Source: G963678255 sp963678255
GTDB lineage: Bacteria > Cloacimonadota > Cloacimonadia > Cloacimonadales > WRIO01
Assembly: GCA_963678255.2 (NCBI GenBank)
Contig: CAXXTW010000002.1
Span: forward strand, 1 to 64,000
Reading direction: 5' to 3'
DNA length: 64,000 bases
Shown: in pieces, positions 25,601 to 35,272 of the stretch
Layout: the number at the start of each line of letters is the position of its first letter
Numbering within the stretch: the stretch's first letter is position 1
Position numbers and translations under genes: made by a program
Notes under the pieces: model-generated
The model's database searches: none
What the model was told of the DNA's origin: nothing
The model's input: only the letters and a program-made list of their open reading frames with translations

Positions 25601-26740
25601 ATGCAAAAACTAACACTAATTGATTATTTAAATTTTTTGGATTCAGAAGATCTGGAATCAGATTTAAGCCGACTGTATTTTGAGGATAATATTTTTAACT
25701 ATGAAAGATTCTCTGATCAAAAAAAACGTGAATTGATACAAAAAAAAGTGCTAGATAAAGATTTTTTGGAAAAAGCTTTTTCAACTATGGATGAAGAACT
25801 CACAGAAATATTACTTTCTATGTATCGCGAAGAAAGAGATGATTTTTATGAAACAAGCCATAGAATTGCCTCAATCATTGATTCTTTTAATATGGGATGT
25901 TCTTCATTAGATTATCACAATATAATTTCAGGTATTAAAAATGTTTCCAATGATGAAGATGAAGACAATGAAGAAGATATTGTATTTATTTATCTATTTG
26001 AAGAAGTAAAATTAATTTTACAAACAATTGACTGGGGGAAAGTCAGAAGGCATAAAGAAAAATATCAGGATCTTTTCACCTGTATCAGAATTTGTATGGA
26101 TTTGTATGGAATCTTGCCAATCAGTGATTTGAATACTATATATTATAGATATTTTGACACAAAAATTACAGAAAAGAATATCAAAGAGATGATTTTTTTT
26201 TACTACCCAATTGTTAACTTTATCCCAAATTCATGGATGATTATAAATGTTTTATTATTAGATAATTATGATGATTTAGAAAAAATTGCTAAAGAAATTA
26301 TAGAAAAACCACTATATCTCCCTGAAAAAAATGAATTCTTACGATATGATAATGAAAATACTTTTGCTACTAACCCATATTATTTAAAATTTAAAGACTG
26401 GTTAATTGATGATCAAAAAAATGATGAAAATGATGTGGACGCTTTTTTATTATTTATATTCATTTCTACAACAATTTGTGGACGTTTACCATATGAGGAA
26501 ATAGATTTTGAGGAGATGAATTTATCTTTTAAAAGTATTGAAGATTATACTTTCTTTAATAATTTACTAATTGAAGTATATAATAATACTAGAAGCTGGC
26601 CAAACCGAGGAAATACACCTAATGAATTAATGTCTCTTCAAAGTAATTGTATGAATAGTTCTAAAAAACCTGGTCAGAATGAACCTTGCCCCTGTGGATC
26701 AGGTAAAAAGTACAAGAGATGCTGTGGAAAGAAAAAATAA
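25601..26740 (+). CDS. SEC-C zinc-binding motif protein, otherwise unknown
   Basis: This 379-residue acidic protein ends in a SEC-C metal-binding motif (NEPCPCGSGKKYKRCCGKK), the C-x-C...C-C pattern that binds zinc in SecA and many stand-alone proteins. The first 350 residues are helix-rich and acidic with no catalytic motif recognised (e.g. DEDEDNEEDIVFIYLFEEV). The ATG has AGAGGT upstream. It stands alone; SEC-C proteins often contact ribosomes or SecB, which would be a guess here. Confidence 0.8.
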   Translation: MQKLTLIDYLNFLDSEDLESDLSRLYFEDNIFNYERFSDQKKRELIQKKVLDKDFLEKAFSTMDEELTEILLSMYREERDDFYETSHRIASIIDSFNMGCSSLDYHNIISGIKNVSNDEDEDNEEDIVFIYLFEEVKLILQTIDWGKVRRHKEKYQDLFTCIRICMDLYGILPISDLNTIYYRYFDTKITEKNIKEMIFFYYPIVNFIPNSWMIINVLLLDNYDDLEKIAKEIIEKPLYLPEKNEFLRYDNENTFATNPYYLKFKDWLIDDQKNDENDVDAFLLFIFISTTICGRLPYEEIDFEEMNLSFKSIEDYTFFNNLLIEVYNNTRSWPNRGNTPNELMSLQSNCMNSSKKPGQNEPCPCGSGKKYKRCCGKKK

Positions 26741-26908
26741 AACTTTATGTAATGTGATCATGAGTAATTTAATCATGATTTTGCCCAGTTTGATCTTTGT
26801 GTCTATAGATTTCTGGAAATCAGGACTTCTAAAGAGCAAATTGGGCAAAAATAAATTTTGTTATTATTAATGGTTACCTAAAACTTTTTAATAATTATAT
26901 TTTTTTGT

Positions 26909-26937
26909 TTGACAAAATATCCTGAGATCTGTATTAT
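26909..26937 (+). promoter_or_regulatory. Strong sigma-70-like promoter
   Basis: TTGACA (26909-26914), exactly 17 bp, TATTAT (26932-26937), followed 36 bp later by the start of the large secreted protein gene. The best promoter match in the window. Confidence 0.75.
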
Positions 26938-26973
26938 ATACATAATTTTGTATAACCAAAAAAGGAATATGAT

Positions 26974-29811
26974 ATGAAAAAGATCTTTATTTTTTTGATT
27001 ATATTTGTCAGCATTATGGCAATAAACGCTCAAGCTGTATGGAATCAGTCTCTAATCATTAGCAATAATACTTCTAAGTATTTATCTGGTCTTGTTTCTT
27101 CTGATAATGGTATTTTTTACTCGTACATTGAGACAAGGAATAATAAATATTATATATTTTTACAACAATTAAATAATGAGGGTATAAATGTCTGGCAAAA
27201 TCCGATTTGTCTAGACAGTTGTTTTACTAAAATACAAAATACTAAAATCTTAAAAACTTCTGATAATAATTATTTTATTCTTTGGACTGAAGAAGAGACA
27301 AATACCCATGATAATATCTATTGTTTGAAATTTCAGTCTGATGGCACTCTATTAACTCCACTTAAAATACTAATTAGTGATACTCCTTTGAAACACTACC
27401 AGTTAAACACATCAATCGATTCAAATGGAGGTTTTTATCTCGCATTTAAAAAATCAATTAATGAAGTTCCTGGAGAAATGCAACAAGGAGAAATAAGACT
27501 CAGACATATTCTAGCTGATGGGCAGAATGACTGGAATAATGAAGATGTAATATTATCCTCGCTAGATAACGTCAATATTTGTAAAGTTGTTGTAGATTCT
27601 GAAAATAATCTATACACCATTTATCGTACAAATTTGCCAAATTCTGAGTTATCTAATATTAACTTAGTAAAAACAAATCAATCAGGTATAATCATTTTTA
27701 ATAATGTCCTGGATTCTTGTATGGTAACTTCTAATAGTTACATAATCAAAAATAATCTTGTTGGATTAAGCTTTATTAAATTATCAGATGATAGTTTTAT
27801 TATTGCTTTTCCTATATCAGAAGGATTAACTGTTATGGCTATCAATAATAATGGATCGATGGCTTGGGATCGGGTGTTTAATACCAGTTATCCAGTATCA
27901 GTTGATCTTTGCCCGATTGATACAACGAAATTTGCTATGATTTATCGAGATACTGAAGAAAATAATCTAACAATTATCGACATAGACAGCAATATTTTAA
28001 GTACTCATTATTTTTCTGTTGACTATCCGTCTTCAAATTTATACTACTTGGCTACTTCAAGTTTAAACAAAATATTTATAAAATCAGAAAGAATTATTCT
28101 GTCTGATCCAGAGTATCTTCCCATAATTGATCATTTTCTTCTTACTTTTGATACCAATACAGAAGTTCTAACTCAATTGCATTATAACACAACTTATGAG
28201 AATGTATATGAAGGAATAAATAATGAGATTTTTGCTGATAATAGATTTTTCTCTATTTTATCAAACGATTATTCTAATGATTATAATTTATCCGTAATTA
28301 ATCTTAATACAAATCAAAGTATTAATGTTGAGAATCCTCTGATACACAGCGAATTTTATGCATTAAATCGGTATATTTCCACTGATTTTATGGGGAAAAA
28401 TCTGATAAATTGTTTTGGAAGTAATCACTTTTTTTTGTACGATTCTCAAGGTAACAAAGAAACTTTTTGTGAAAGCTCCTCCAATAAACTAATAAAGTCT
28501 CTAGAAAAAATAGATCAAAACAACATAATTCTTACATATCAAGATTGTTTTATGGATATTTTTTCTATCAGAGGTTTTGAATTATTAAATCAAAATGACC
28601 TCATATATTCTTGTAATGTTTTTGGTAACAGTGTTTCAGTTTATTCAAATGGTAATTCTTGTTGGGTTGCTTTACAAGGTAGTGATACCCTTGATGATTA
28701 TCCAGAAAATAATAATCAAATTAACCTTTATAAAATTCAAGATTCTAATGTAACAAGTTTTCCAAATCTATTAACAGCTTCACATCTCATCGCTATTAAA
28801 GAGCATTGTTTGTTTATTTATCATAATAACGCTCTTAGGATTTTATCCTTTAATGATAATGGAGAACTTAATCCTCTATGGAACAATCTTGGAACTATTC
28901 TCTCAACAAATATTACTTCTATTGATAATTCTAAGATTATTGATGCCGTAAACACAAACTACGGTCTCTTGGTTATTTGGATGGAACAACAAAGTAGTAG
29001 GCAAGTTATAAAGGCGAATCTTCTTGATTTACAAAACGGTACTCTATTATGGAATACTAATCAAACTCTATTTCAGGCAAATAATGGATATGAAGTAAAA
29101 TATGTAAAAAAAAATAATAAATTATTCTTTGTTTATAAATGGGATAATCAACTAAAAGGTTTTTCTTATTCTATAAATCCAGATAATTTGAGTATAAATT
29201 GGGAAAGCTTACTTACCCAATCAGAGCTTTCTTCTTTTGATATGAATGTGTTTGAAAATAAACTCTTAATTGCTTACGCAGTGAAAGAAAATAATGCTGA
29301 ACAGGTTTATTTGAAAACACTAAGCTTTAATGGAGCTTCTGATCAATATCCCAATGGATATTCATTGGGAGAACCATCTCTGGGTATCACTGATGCTGTT
29401 ATGCTTGTAAGAATTGTAAAGGCTGATGATAACCATGCTTACATTAATTGGAATGAAAAGAATTTAACTCTGCTCTCCCAATATATAAATACTGCTGATT
29501 TTCTAGATTCTGAAGATATAGTTATTTATAATCATAATTTAACTTTTAATCGAAACTACCCAAATCCTTTCAATCCTGAGACTTGTATAGAATTTTCTCT
29601 TAATAATAATGAAAATGTTGAAGTTTCTGTCTATAATCTTAAAGGTCAGAAAGTAAAAACTCTCAGTCATTGTGTTCTTGATAAGGGTGTTAATCGCCTA
29701 AATTGGAATGGTAAGGATGACAATGGTAAATCTGTAGCTACAGGGCTATATTTCTGTAGAATCAAAACAAAATCAAAACAAATTATCCATAAAATGACAT
29801 TAATAAAATAG
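26974..29811 (+). CDS. Large secreted protein with type IX-like C-terminal sorting domain
   Basis: This 945-residue protein has a signal peptide (KKIFIFLIIFVSIMAINAQA). The long beta-rich body has many short strand-turn blocks (e.g. LKTSDNNYFILWTEEE, LVVIWMEQQSSRQVIKANLL), suggesting a large propeller made of weak repeats. The final ~80 residues are a FlgD-like sorting domain: FNRNYPNPFNPETCIEFSL, VEVSVYNLKGQKVKTL, NWNGKDDNGKSVATGLYF, IHKMTLIK. The AAAGGA ribosome site and promoter are clear, and a terminator follows. Ligand or role unknown; probably cell-surface. Confidence 0.85.
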   Translation: MKKIFIFLIIFVSIMAINAQAVWNQSLIISNNTSKYLSGLVSSDNGIFYSYIETRNNKYYIFLQQLNNEGINVWQNPICLDSCFTKIQNTKILKTSDNNYFILWTEEETNTHDNIYCLKFQSDGTLLTPLKILISDTPLKHYQLNTSIDSNGGFYLAFKKSINEVPGEMQQGEIRLRHILADGQNDWNNEDVILSSLDNVNICKVVVDSENNLYTIYRTNLPNSELSNINLVKTNQSGIIIFNNVLDSCMVTSNSYIIKNNLVGLSFIKLSDDSFIIAFPISEGLTVMAINNNGSMAWDRVFNTSYPVSVDLCPIDTTKFAMIYRDTEENNLTIIDIDSNILSTHYFSVDYPSSNLYYLATSSLNKIFIKSERIILSDPEYLPIIDHFLLTFDTNTEVLTQLHYNTTYENVYEGINNEIFADNRFFSILSNDYSNDYNLSVINLNTNQSINVENPLIHSEFYALNRYISTDFMGKNLINCFGSNHFFLYDSQGNKETFCESSSNKLIKSLEKIDQNNIILTYQDCFMDIFSIRGFELLNQNDLIYSCNVFGNSVSVYSNGNSCWVALQGSDTLDDYPENNNQINLYKIQDSNVTSFPNLLTASHLIAIKEHCLFIYHNNALRILSFNDNGELNPLWNNLGTILSTNITSIDNSKIIDAVNTNYGLLVIWMEQQSSRQVIKANLLDLQNGTLLWNTNQTLFQANNGYEVKYVKKNNKLFFVYKWDNQLKGFSYSINPDNLSINWESLLTQSELSSFDMNVFENKLLIAYAVKENNAEQVYLKTLSFNGASDQYPNGYSLGEPSLGITDAVMLVRIVKADDNHAYINWNEKNLTLLSQYINTADFLDSEDIVIYNHNLTFNRNYPNPFNPETCIEFSLNNNENVEVSVYNLKGQKVKTLSHCVLDKGVNRLNWNGKDDNGKSVATGLYFCRIKTKSKQIIHKMTLIK

Positions 29812-29830
29812 TGCTTTCTAAAAAAATAAT

Positions 29831-29856
29831 GGCAGGCTTCGTGTCTGCCTTTTTTT
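29831..29856 (+). terminator. Rho-independent terminator
   Basis: GGCAGGCTTCGTGTCTGCC hairpin followed by seven T, just after the 29811 stop. Confidence 0.85.
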
Positions 29857-30154
29857 ATTCCATAGACCTAATTACTTTTTTGTATAAAGATACTATTATT
29901 TCTTTTTGACTATTTGATTCTAAAGTAATTTGGATTTATCTAAGTAGAAAGATCTTATTTAGAACTAAATAATTTTTTTTGAGCTCCAAGGGACACCTCA
30001 TTATTCTCCCTTTAACACCCCTTTCTGCTATTGTCGTTGTATAGAAAAAAAGGGTTTGTGTCTGACTCGCCACTAAAACAGTTTAAAAAGTCAGATAAAT
30101 ACCTTTTGTTGTTTATATGTTTACGTTGTAGAACGAAATATTTTAAAATAACAT
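29857..30154. other. Intergenic, nothing recognised
   Basis: About 300 bp before the phosphofructokinase promoter. No ORF or repeat supported. Confidence 0.4.
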
Positions 30155-30183
30155 TTGACAAAATCTATATTATGTTGTATTGA
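30155..30183 (+). promoter_or_regulatory. Promoter of the phosphofructokinase gene
   Basis: TTGACA (30155-30160), 17-bp spacer, TATTGA (30178-30183), 26 bp before the start. Confidence 0.6.
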
Positions 30184-30209
30184 TAATATATAATTTTACG
30201 GAGGTTCAT

Positions 30210-31307
30210 ATGAAGAATCGTGCTCTTGTGCTTACAGGGGGTGGTGATTGTCCTGGTTTAAACGCTGTTATCAGAGCTATTGTTAAACGTGCTTCTCAAG
30301 AAAGAAATTGGGAAATAGTTGGTAGTATAAATGCATTTAATGGTGTTTTGACTGATCCTCCTGAAGTAGTAATTTTAGATGCTAAAGAAGTCGCAGGGAT
30401 TCATGTCAGAGGTGGTACGATCATTGGTACAACCAATAAAGGCGGTCCTTTTGCTTGGCCTTTTAGAAATAATGACGGCACTTGGTCTGAAGTTGATCGT
30501 TCTGATGAACTGATCAGACGATTGCAATATATGAATATAGATGCTGTAATAAACATCGGAGGTGATGGCTCGCAACAGATTAGTCAGAAACTTTTTGAAA
30601 AAGGGTTGAATGTGATCGGTGTTCCCAAAACTATTGATAATGATCTTAGCTCAACAGAATATACTTTTGGTTTTCAAACAGCTGTTGAGATTGCCACAGA
30701 TGCTGTTGATAAATTGGTTACGACTGCTGCTTCGCATCATAGGGTACTCATTCTAGAAGTAATGGGACGCTTCGCTGGATGGATTGCTTTGCATGCTGCT
30801 ATTGCTGGTGGGGCAGAAGTCTGCTTGATCCCTGAAATACCTTATGATATCAATAAAGTGATGGAAACTATTAATAATCGCATCATCAGAGGGAAGGGCT
30901 TTGCTATCATTGTTGTCGCAGAAGGTGCAACATCCATTAATGGTGATCTTGTTTTTGAAAATGCAGGAGAAGTAGGCTATCATAATATAAAATTAGGTGG
31001 AGTTGCCATGAAATTGGCTGCTGAAATGAAAGCCTTTGGTTGTGATATTGATATCAGAGAAACAATCTTGGGTCATTTACAAAGAGGTGGAAAACCTAAT
31101 GCTTTCGATCGTATCCTAGCTTCCCAATTTGGCGTGGCAGCTTTTGAACTTGTTCTACAAAAGAAATTTGGTCATATGGTGGCTTATCATCATCCTGACA
31201 TTGTTGCCGTTCCTATTAAGGAAGCCATTTCAAAGTATAACATCATTCAGTTAGATTCTTCTCAAATAAAAACTGCCAGAGGGCTTGGTATTTGTTTAGG
31301 TGATTAA
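30210..31307 (+). CDS. pfkA: 6-phosphofructokinase (ATP-type by sequence)
   Basis: This 365-residue enzyme phosphorylates fructose 6-phosphate in glycolysis. Visible motifs are GGGDCPGLNAVIRAIVKR (10-27), GGDGS (117-121), PKTIDNDL (139-146), MGRFAGWIALHAAIAGGAE and the C-terminal GHLQRGGKPNAFDR. Gly in GGDGS favours ATP over pyrophosphate as donor, whereas Lys in PKTIDND is the residue usual in pyrophosphate-dependent enzymes. This mixed signature is known from group III bacterial PFKs, which are generally ATP-dependent and non-allosteric. The start at 30210 has GGAGG 5 bases upstream; a longer frame starting at TTG overlaps the -10. A terminator follows. Confidence 0.92.
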   Translation: MKNRALVLTGGGDCPGLNAVIRAIVKRASQERNWEIVGSINAFNGVLTDPPEVVILDAKEVAGIHVRGGTIIGTTNKGGPFAWPFRNNDGTWSEVDRSDELIRRLQYMNIDAVINIGGDGSQQISQKLFEKGLNVIGVPKTIDNDLSSTEYTFGFQTAVEIATDAVDKLVTTAASHHRVLILEVMGRFAGWIALHAAIAGGAEVCLIPEIPYDINKVMETINNRIIRGKGFAIIVVAEGATSINGDLVFENAGEVGYHNIKLGGVAMKLAAEMKAFGCDIDIRETILGHLQRGGKPNAFDRILASQFGVAAFELVLQKKFGHMVAYHHPDIVAVPIKEAISKYNIIQLDSSQIKTARGLGICLGD

Positions 31308-31317
31308 TTGTTCTATA

Positions 31318-31341
31318 AAGGCAGGATATCCTGCCTTTTAT
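31318..31341. terminator. Bidirectional terminator between pfkA and the converging lipoprotein gene
   Basis: A perfect palindrome AAGGCAGGAT/ATCCTGCCTT followed by TTTTA on the plus strand. The minus-strand gene's last codons overlap it. Confidence 0.75.
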
Positions 31342-31955
31342 ATAATTTGTTTTAAAGACTCAATCTTATTTGCTAATAATATCTTTCCTTCAGAAAAAGT
31401 TAAATCAACCGCAAATCCTGGATCTAATATCTGTACCATCTGCAAAGATAGATCAAATTGTCCCATAGCATAATAACTCATCGCTTTTAATAATACAATA
31501 TCTTGGTAATTCAAGCTTGAATCATATCTGAAGCTCCAATTTGCCCCTATTTGCTGGCTATTTGTGATAACTCCTACTTCATCATGCATTGCTGAAGATA
31601 CGAAGCATAAGCCTGCTTTCCCGTCCATGTATGAACTATCTGCAGGAACTATTAAGTCTAAAGAATCTGTATCAAAAAACTTCTGAAATTCATTGTTTGA
31701 ATTAATAATTTTATCTTGCTTTAAATATGTCCAACCTAAACCTAAATGACCAAATAAGTAATTATTAGGTCTAATGGACAATTCCTGAAAGTACTTTGCG
31801 GCTTCTGAATAATTACTCTGTTGAAATAAAGTCCATCCCCTTAAATATAAATCTTGTGAACTCAATCCACTGATCTGATTGGCAGCCTTATCTTTTGAAC
31901 AGCCCATAATCAGAGTTAAGACTAATATTATTAATAGTATGATATAACTTCTCAT
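31338..31955 (-). CDS. TPR-like lipoprotein
   Basis: This 205-residue protein has a lipoprotein signal peptide (SYIILLIILVLTLIMGC, lipidated Cys 19). TPR-like helical pairs follow: SQDLYLRGWTLFQQSNYSEA, YLFGHLGLGWTYLKQDKI, DIVLLKAMSYYAMGQFDLSL. It sits 10 bp downstream of the long propeller protein gene and is surely co-transcribed, so it may help secrete or anchor that protein. No enzyme motif. Confidence 0.8.
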   Translation of the reverse strand: MRSYIILLIILVLTLIMGCSKDKAANQISGLSSQDLYLRGWTLFQQSNYSEAAKYFQELSIRPNNYLFGHLGLGWTYLKQDKIINSNNEFQKFFDTDSLDLIVPADSSYMDGKAGLCFVSSAMHDEVGVITNSQQIGANWSFRYDSSLNYQDIVLLKAMSYYAMGQFDLSLQMVQILDPGFAVDLTFSEGKILLANKIESLKQII

Positions 31956-31965
31956 TTTTTCCTCT

Positions 31966-34779
31966 TTACTTTAATAAGATGATCTTTCCCTTGTAATTGA
32001 CCATTCCATTTTTCATATTATAAAAATACAGCCCTGATGAAACCTTTCTCTTATCTTGATTTGTTCCATCCCAGACTACCTGAGCTTCGTGTTCTGATTG
32101 ATAATTCAATGAAAGTTCTTTTACTTTTTGACCTTTTATATTAAATACTTCGACACAAATATTTGGTTCCAACTTCTGTTGATCACTCACAATTTTAAGT
32201 GTGATTGCTGGATTAAAAGGGTTTGGATATGCATTTACATGGAATATTGGTTTTATTATTCCTGTTTTTTTAAATAAGTATTTGCCTTCACCAGCATAAT
32301 TAAGAATCATCTGTTTTTTATCTTGCCAGGTTGATAATGGCTCCCATTGATTATTTCTTTCGTAATAAACCAGATAGTAAAAATTTTTATTATCAAATTG
32401 TAGTTTTATACTCTCAGGCGAAGAATGATTCGTTTCTATCCGATAAACAAGATCTCCATCTTCATTATCTTCATTAAAGATTTGAATACAAAATTCTTGA
32501 TTTCCTTCATCTTCAAGGCTCAATTTATTGTCGTATGATCTTGCTTTTCTCTGGATTGCATCTAGAAATGTAATGGTAAGATTTCTGGTAATTGTAGAAT
32601 CGATAGAAGCATTTTTTACTCTCAGTTTAACTGTATAACCACCGTTATCTATAGCAGAATATTGGCAAAACCAGAGATTACTTCCAAGATTTTCAATCTC
32701 TTGCTTAATATTGTTAACACTGATGGATATTGAGTCAGCGATTATCAGGTTTGCTGAAGCAATTATCTTCACAATATTGCTAATATAAGGATGTTGCATG
32801 AGATGGAGGTTGATTCCTGGAGCTAAATTTGGATTATCTCCTGTGAATAAAGTCACGCCATTATTGACAGAACCTATCCATTTATTATTGCCTAAACTGG
32901 TTCCTTCGTTAAAAAGGCAGGTTAAATTGTTTGAAGATAAGGGACTGCTTGGAGATGAATACAATTTCCAGGTGATCCCGTCAGTTCTATACATTCCTGC
33001 ATTTGTACTGATCCATTTATAGTTGCCAGAATCAAAAATGATGTCATTTATGGTATTGGTTGTTAATCCTGAATTTGAAGAATTAAAGATTGTCCAGCTT
33101 TCACCAATCTTTCTGGCTAAGGCATTTGAAGTAACAATCCATAGCTCATTGGAATTTTCAAGTTTTTTTACTTTCTTAATTATATTTGAAGGTAATGGAC
33201 TGTTATACATATTATAGACTGTCCATATATCTGTAGTTTGGTTATAATTTGATACACCATAATCTGTTGAAATCCAAAGACTTTGATCTTTGTCTATAAG
33301 AATGGAATTAATATTATTAGAACTGATCCCTGAATTGCTGTCGTTATAGATATACCATTCATTACCTGAGGTTAACTTGATTAGCCCGCCACCTTTGGTC
33401 CCTATCCACTTGTTGTTATTTGAATCTACAACTATCGAACTGATATTATTGGTTGGTAATTCTGAATTGGCTGTAGTATAGACCTGCCATTCTCCAGTTG
33501 AAGGATTATAAGATGACAATCCTCCTCCAATTGATTGAAAAGGATTACAGCCTATCCAGATATTGTTATAATTATCTGAAACGACAGATAAAATATCATT
33601 AGAGGGGAGAGGAGAGTTTGCCATATTATAAACTGTCCAGTTAGTCCCATCAAATCGACTCAACCCTGATACTGTCCCAATCCATCGAATATGTTTATTG
33701 CTTAATGCGTGTGAGTAAATCGTATTAATCCTGTCGTCAGGTATTCCTGAGTTTAAAATACTATATGAACTCCATACATTACTTGCCAATTTAACCATCA
33801 CTTTATCTGTGCCAAACCATTTGGTGGTCCCTTCCAAAGCCATGCTAAATACTGAATTACTAACTAATCCCTGTTGAGTGTTTTCGTAATTATAAACAGT
33901 CCAAGCAGTTCCTGTTAATTTGCCAATCCCATTATCGGTAGTAACCCAAACTGGATTTTGAATATCTAAACTATCACAGGCAATAGAATATACAATGTTA
34001 GAAGGAATGGAGCTATTCGCTTTTGTAAATACTGTCCAGACACCAGATGAATCAATTTTTACTAATCCACCACCAAGCCCTGCATTTGGATTATAAATTG
34101 ATATCCATTTTGTATGAAATTTATCAATCTGAATATTTAAGATACTGTTGCCAGTTAAAGCTGAATTTGATGTCGTAAAAACTTGCCAGTTATTGTCATC
34201 ATAACGTACTAATCCGTCTGCTGTTCCGATCCATTTTATGTTATTTTCATGAAACGATTCATAGGCAATAGTTGTGATTTCATTGCTTATTAATGGTGAG
34301 TTTAAATTGTTATAAACAGTCCAGCTATCAGTATTATCCAATAAAGCCAAACCATTTCTCGTTGCTATCCATTTGTTCCCGAAACCATCAAAACTAATCC
34401 AATTAACATCATTTACCGGAAGAGAGGTTGTTGTAGCATTTAGAATATTCCATTCTCCTGAAGGGCTTACCTTAGCCAAACCCCCTTCACTAGTGCAAAT
34501 CCATAAGTTATCTTGATAGTCAAATTTGAGGTATTTGATTAAGTTGGAGGGTATTTCGGAATTTTCTGTGTTAAAAACTTCCCAATTCGTCCCATCATAC
34601 TTATATACACCTTTGTATTGTGAACCAATCCATTTGTTGCCTGCCTGATCAATCTGAATGATTTGATATGGATTGCTCGGAAAAGCCGTATTAATAGTAT
34701 TATAAGAATACCATTCAGTGGCATGAACCCCTATGATCATTAACATACTGAAGAGTATAAACGAAATTTTTTCCTTCAT
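31966..34779 (-). CDS. Secreted two-component-regulator-type propeller protein with type IX-like sorting domain
   Basis: This 937-residue protein has a signal peptide (KEKISFILFSMLMIIGVHA). About fourteen repeats of the Reg_prop type (NKWIGTxxGLxxYDGxxWxxY, then NSxLPSNxI) fill the first ~620 residues and form one or two seven-bladed propellers like the sensor part of hybrid two-component proteins, but without any kinase. A beta-sandwich region follows. The final ~80 residues are a FlgD-like sorting domain (VNAYPNPFNPAITLKIV ... KVSSGLYFYNM ... KGKIILLK). The start at 34779 follows GGAGG by 5 bases; a TTG four codons earlier overlaps that site and is rejected. It heads a two-gene operon with the TPR lipoprotein. 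Ligand unknown; surface location inferred. Confidence 0.9.
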   Translation of the reverse strand: MKEKISFILFSMLMIIGVHATEWYSYNTINTAFPSNPYQIIQIDQAGNKWIGSQYKGVYKYDGTNWEVFNTENSEIPSNLIKYLKFDYQDNLWICTSEGGLAKVSPSGEWNILNATTTSLPVNDVNWISFDGFGNKWIATRNGLALLDNTDSWTVYNNLNSPLISNEITTIAYESFHENNIKWIGTADGLVRYDDNNWQVFTTSNSALTGNSILNIQIDKFHTKWISIYNPNAGLGGGLVKIDSSGVWTVFTKANSSIPSNIVYSIACDSLDIQNPVWVTTDNGIGKLTGTAWTVYNYENTQQGLVSNSVFSMALEGTTKWFGTDKVMVKLASNVWSSYSILNSGIPDDRINTIYSHALSNKHIRWIGTVSGLSRFDGTNWTVYNMANSPLPSNDILSVVSDNYNNIWIGCNPFQSIGGGLSSYNPSTGEWQVYTTANSELPTNNISSIVVDSNNNKWIGTKGGGLIKLTSGNEWYIYNDSNSGISSNNINSILIDKDQSLWISTDYGVSNYNQTTDIWTVYNMYNSPLPSNIIKKVKKLENSNELWIVTSNALARKIGESWTIFNSSNSGLTTNTINDIIFDSGNYKWISTNAGMYRTDGITWKLYSSPSSPLSSNNLTCLFNEGTSLGNNKWIGSVNNGVTLFTGDNPNLAPGINLHLMQHPYISNIVKIIASANLIIADSISISVNNIKQEIENLGSNLWFCQYSAIDNGGYTVKLRVKNASIDSTITRNLTITFLDAIQRKARSYDNKLSLEDEGNQEFCIQIFNEDNEDGDLVYRIETNHSSPESIKLQFDNKNFYYLVYYERNNQWEPLSTWQDKKQMILNYAGEGKYLFKKTGIIKPIFHVNAYPNPFNPAITLKIVSDQQKLEPNICVEVFNIKGQKVKELSLNYQSEHEAQVVWDGTNQDKRKVSSGLYFYNMKNGMVNYKGKIILLK

Positions 34780-34906
34780 TCTAACCTCCAAAATACTTTT
34801 GGAAAATATTTCTTAATTCTTTATATAAATCTACCCGATTTTATAAAAAAAATCAATAAATTTCTTATTATTCTCAAATTCTACTTTATAAATTGCACAG
34901 GCTATG

Positions 34907-34942
34907 CCAAAAAAAAGAAGACTCACCGTCTTAGTGAGTCTT
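34907..34942 (-). terminator. Minus-strand terminator without an upstream gene
   Basis: A perfect 9-bp stem AAGACTCAC/GTGAGTCTT with a 7-base loop. On the minus strand it is followed by eight T. No minus-strand gene ends here, so it may end a small RNA. Confidence 0.6.
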
Positions 34943-34961
34943 GGGGGTTTGAGGAGGTTAT

Positions 34962-35003
34962 ATGATAAAAAAGAATCGAGGGGGTTTGATTCTTCTCTAC
35001 TAA
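34962..35003 (+). CDS. 13-codon leader-like ORF
   Basis: ATG at 34962 is preceded by GAGGAGG at ideal spacing and encodes MIKKNRGGLILLY. The DNA of the ORF contains a small hairpin (GAATC...GATTC). It lies ~270 bp before the GcvT-like gene. A strong ribosome site on so short a frame is unusual; it might be a regulatory leader peptide or chance. Confidence 0.3.
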   Translation: MIKKNRGGLILLY

Positions 35004-35197
35004 TTAATATAACAATCGAGAATTCATTTTGTGTCACTTTTTTTTTATTTTTTAAAAAATAATTCATTTTTTGTCTAAAAACCTCTTGTTTTATAGATTT
35101 TTTGGCGTATTATGATAAAATTCTTATTTTTTTCAACCTTACATAGTCCATTAAAAAACAAATTCTAACTGAGTTCCTGATGTTAATTAAAAAGGAT

Positions 35198-35225
35198 TTG
35201 ACAAATTTTCAGGAGATTTTATAAA
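35198..35225 (+). promoter_or_regulatory. Promoter of the GcvT-like gene
   Basis: TTGACA (35198-35203), 16 bp, TATAAA (35220-35225), 48 bp before the start. Confidence 0.6.
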
Positions 35226-35272
35226 GAAAAAAATAAATAAACTGGCAATTACTATTGTCACAAGGAGATGGT

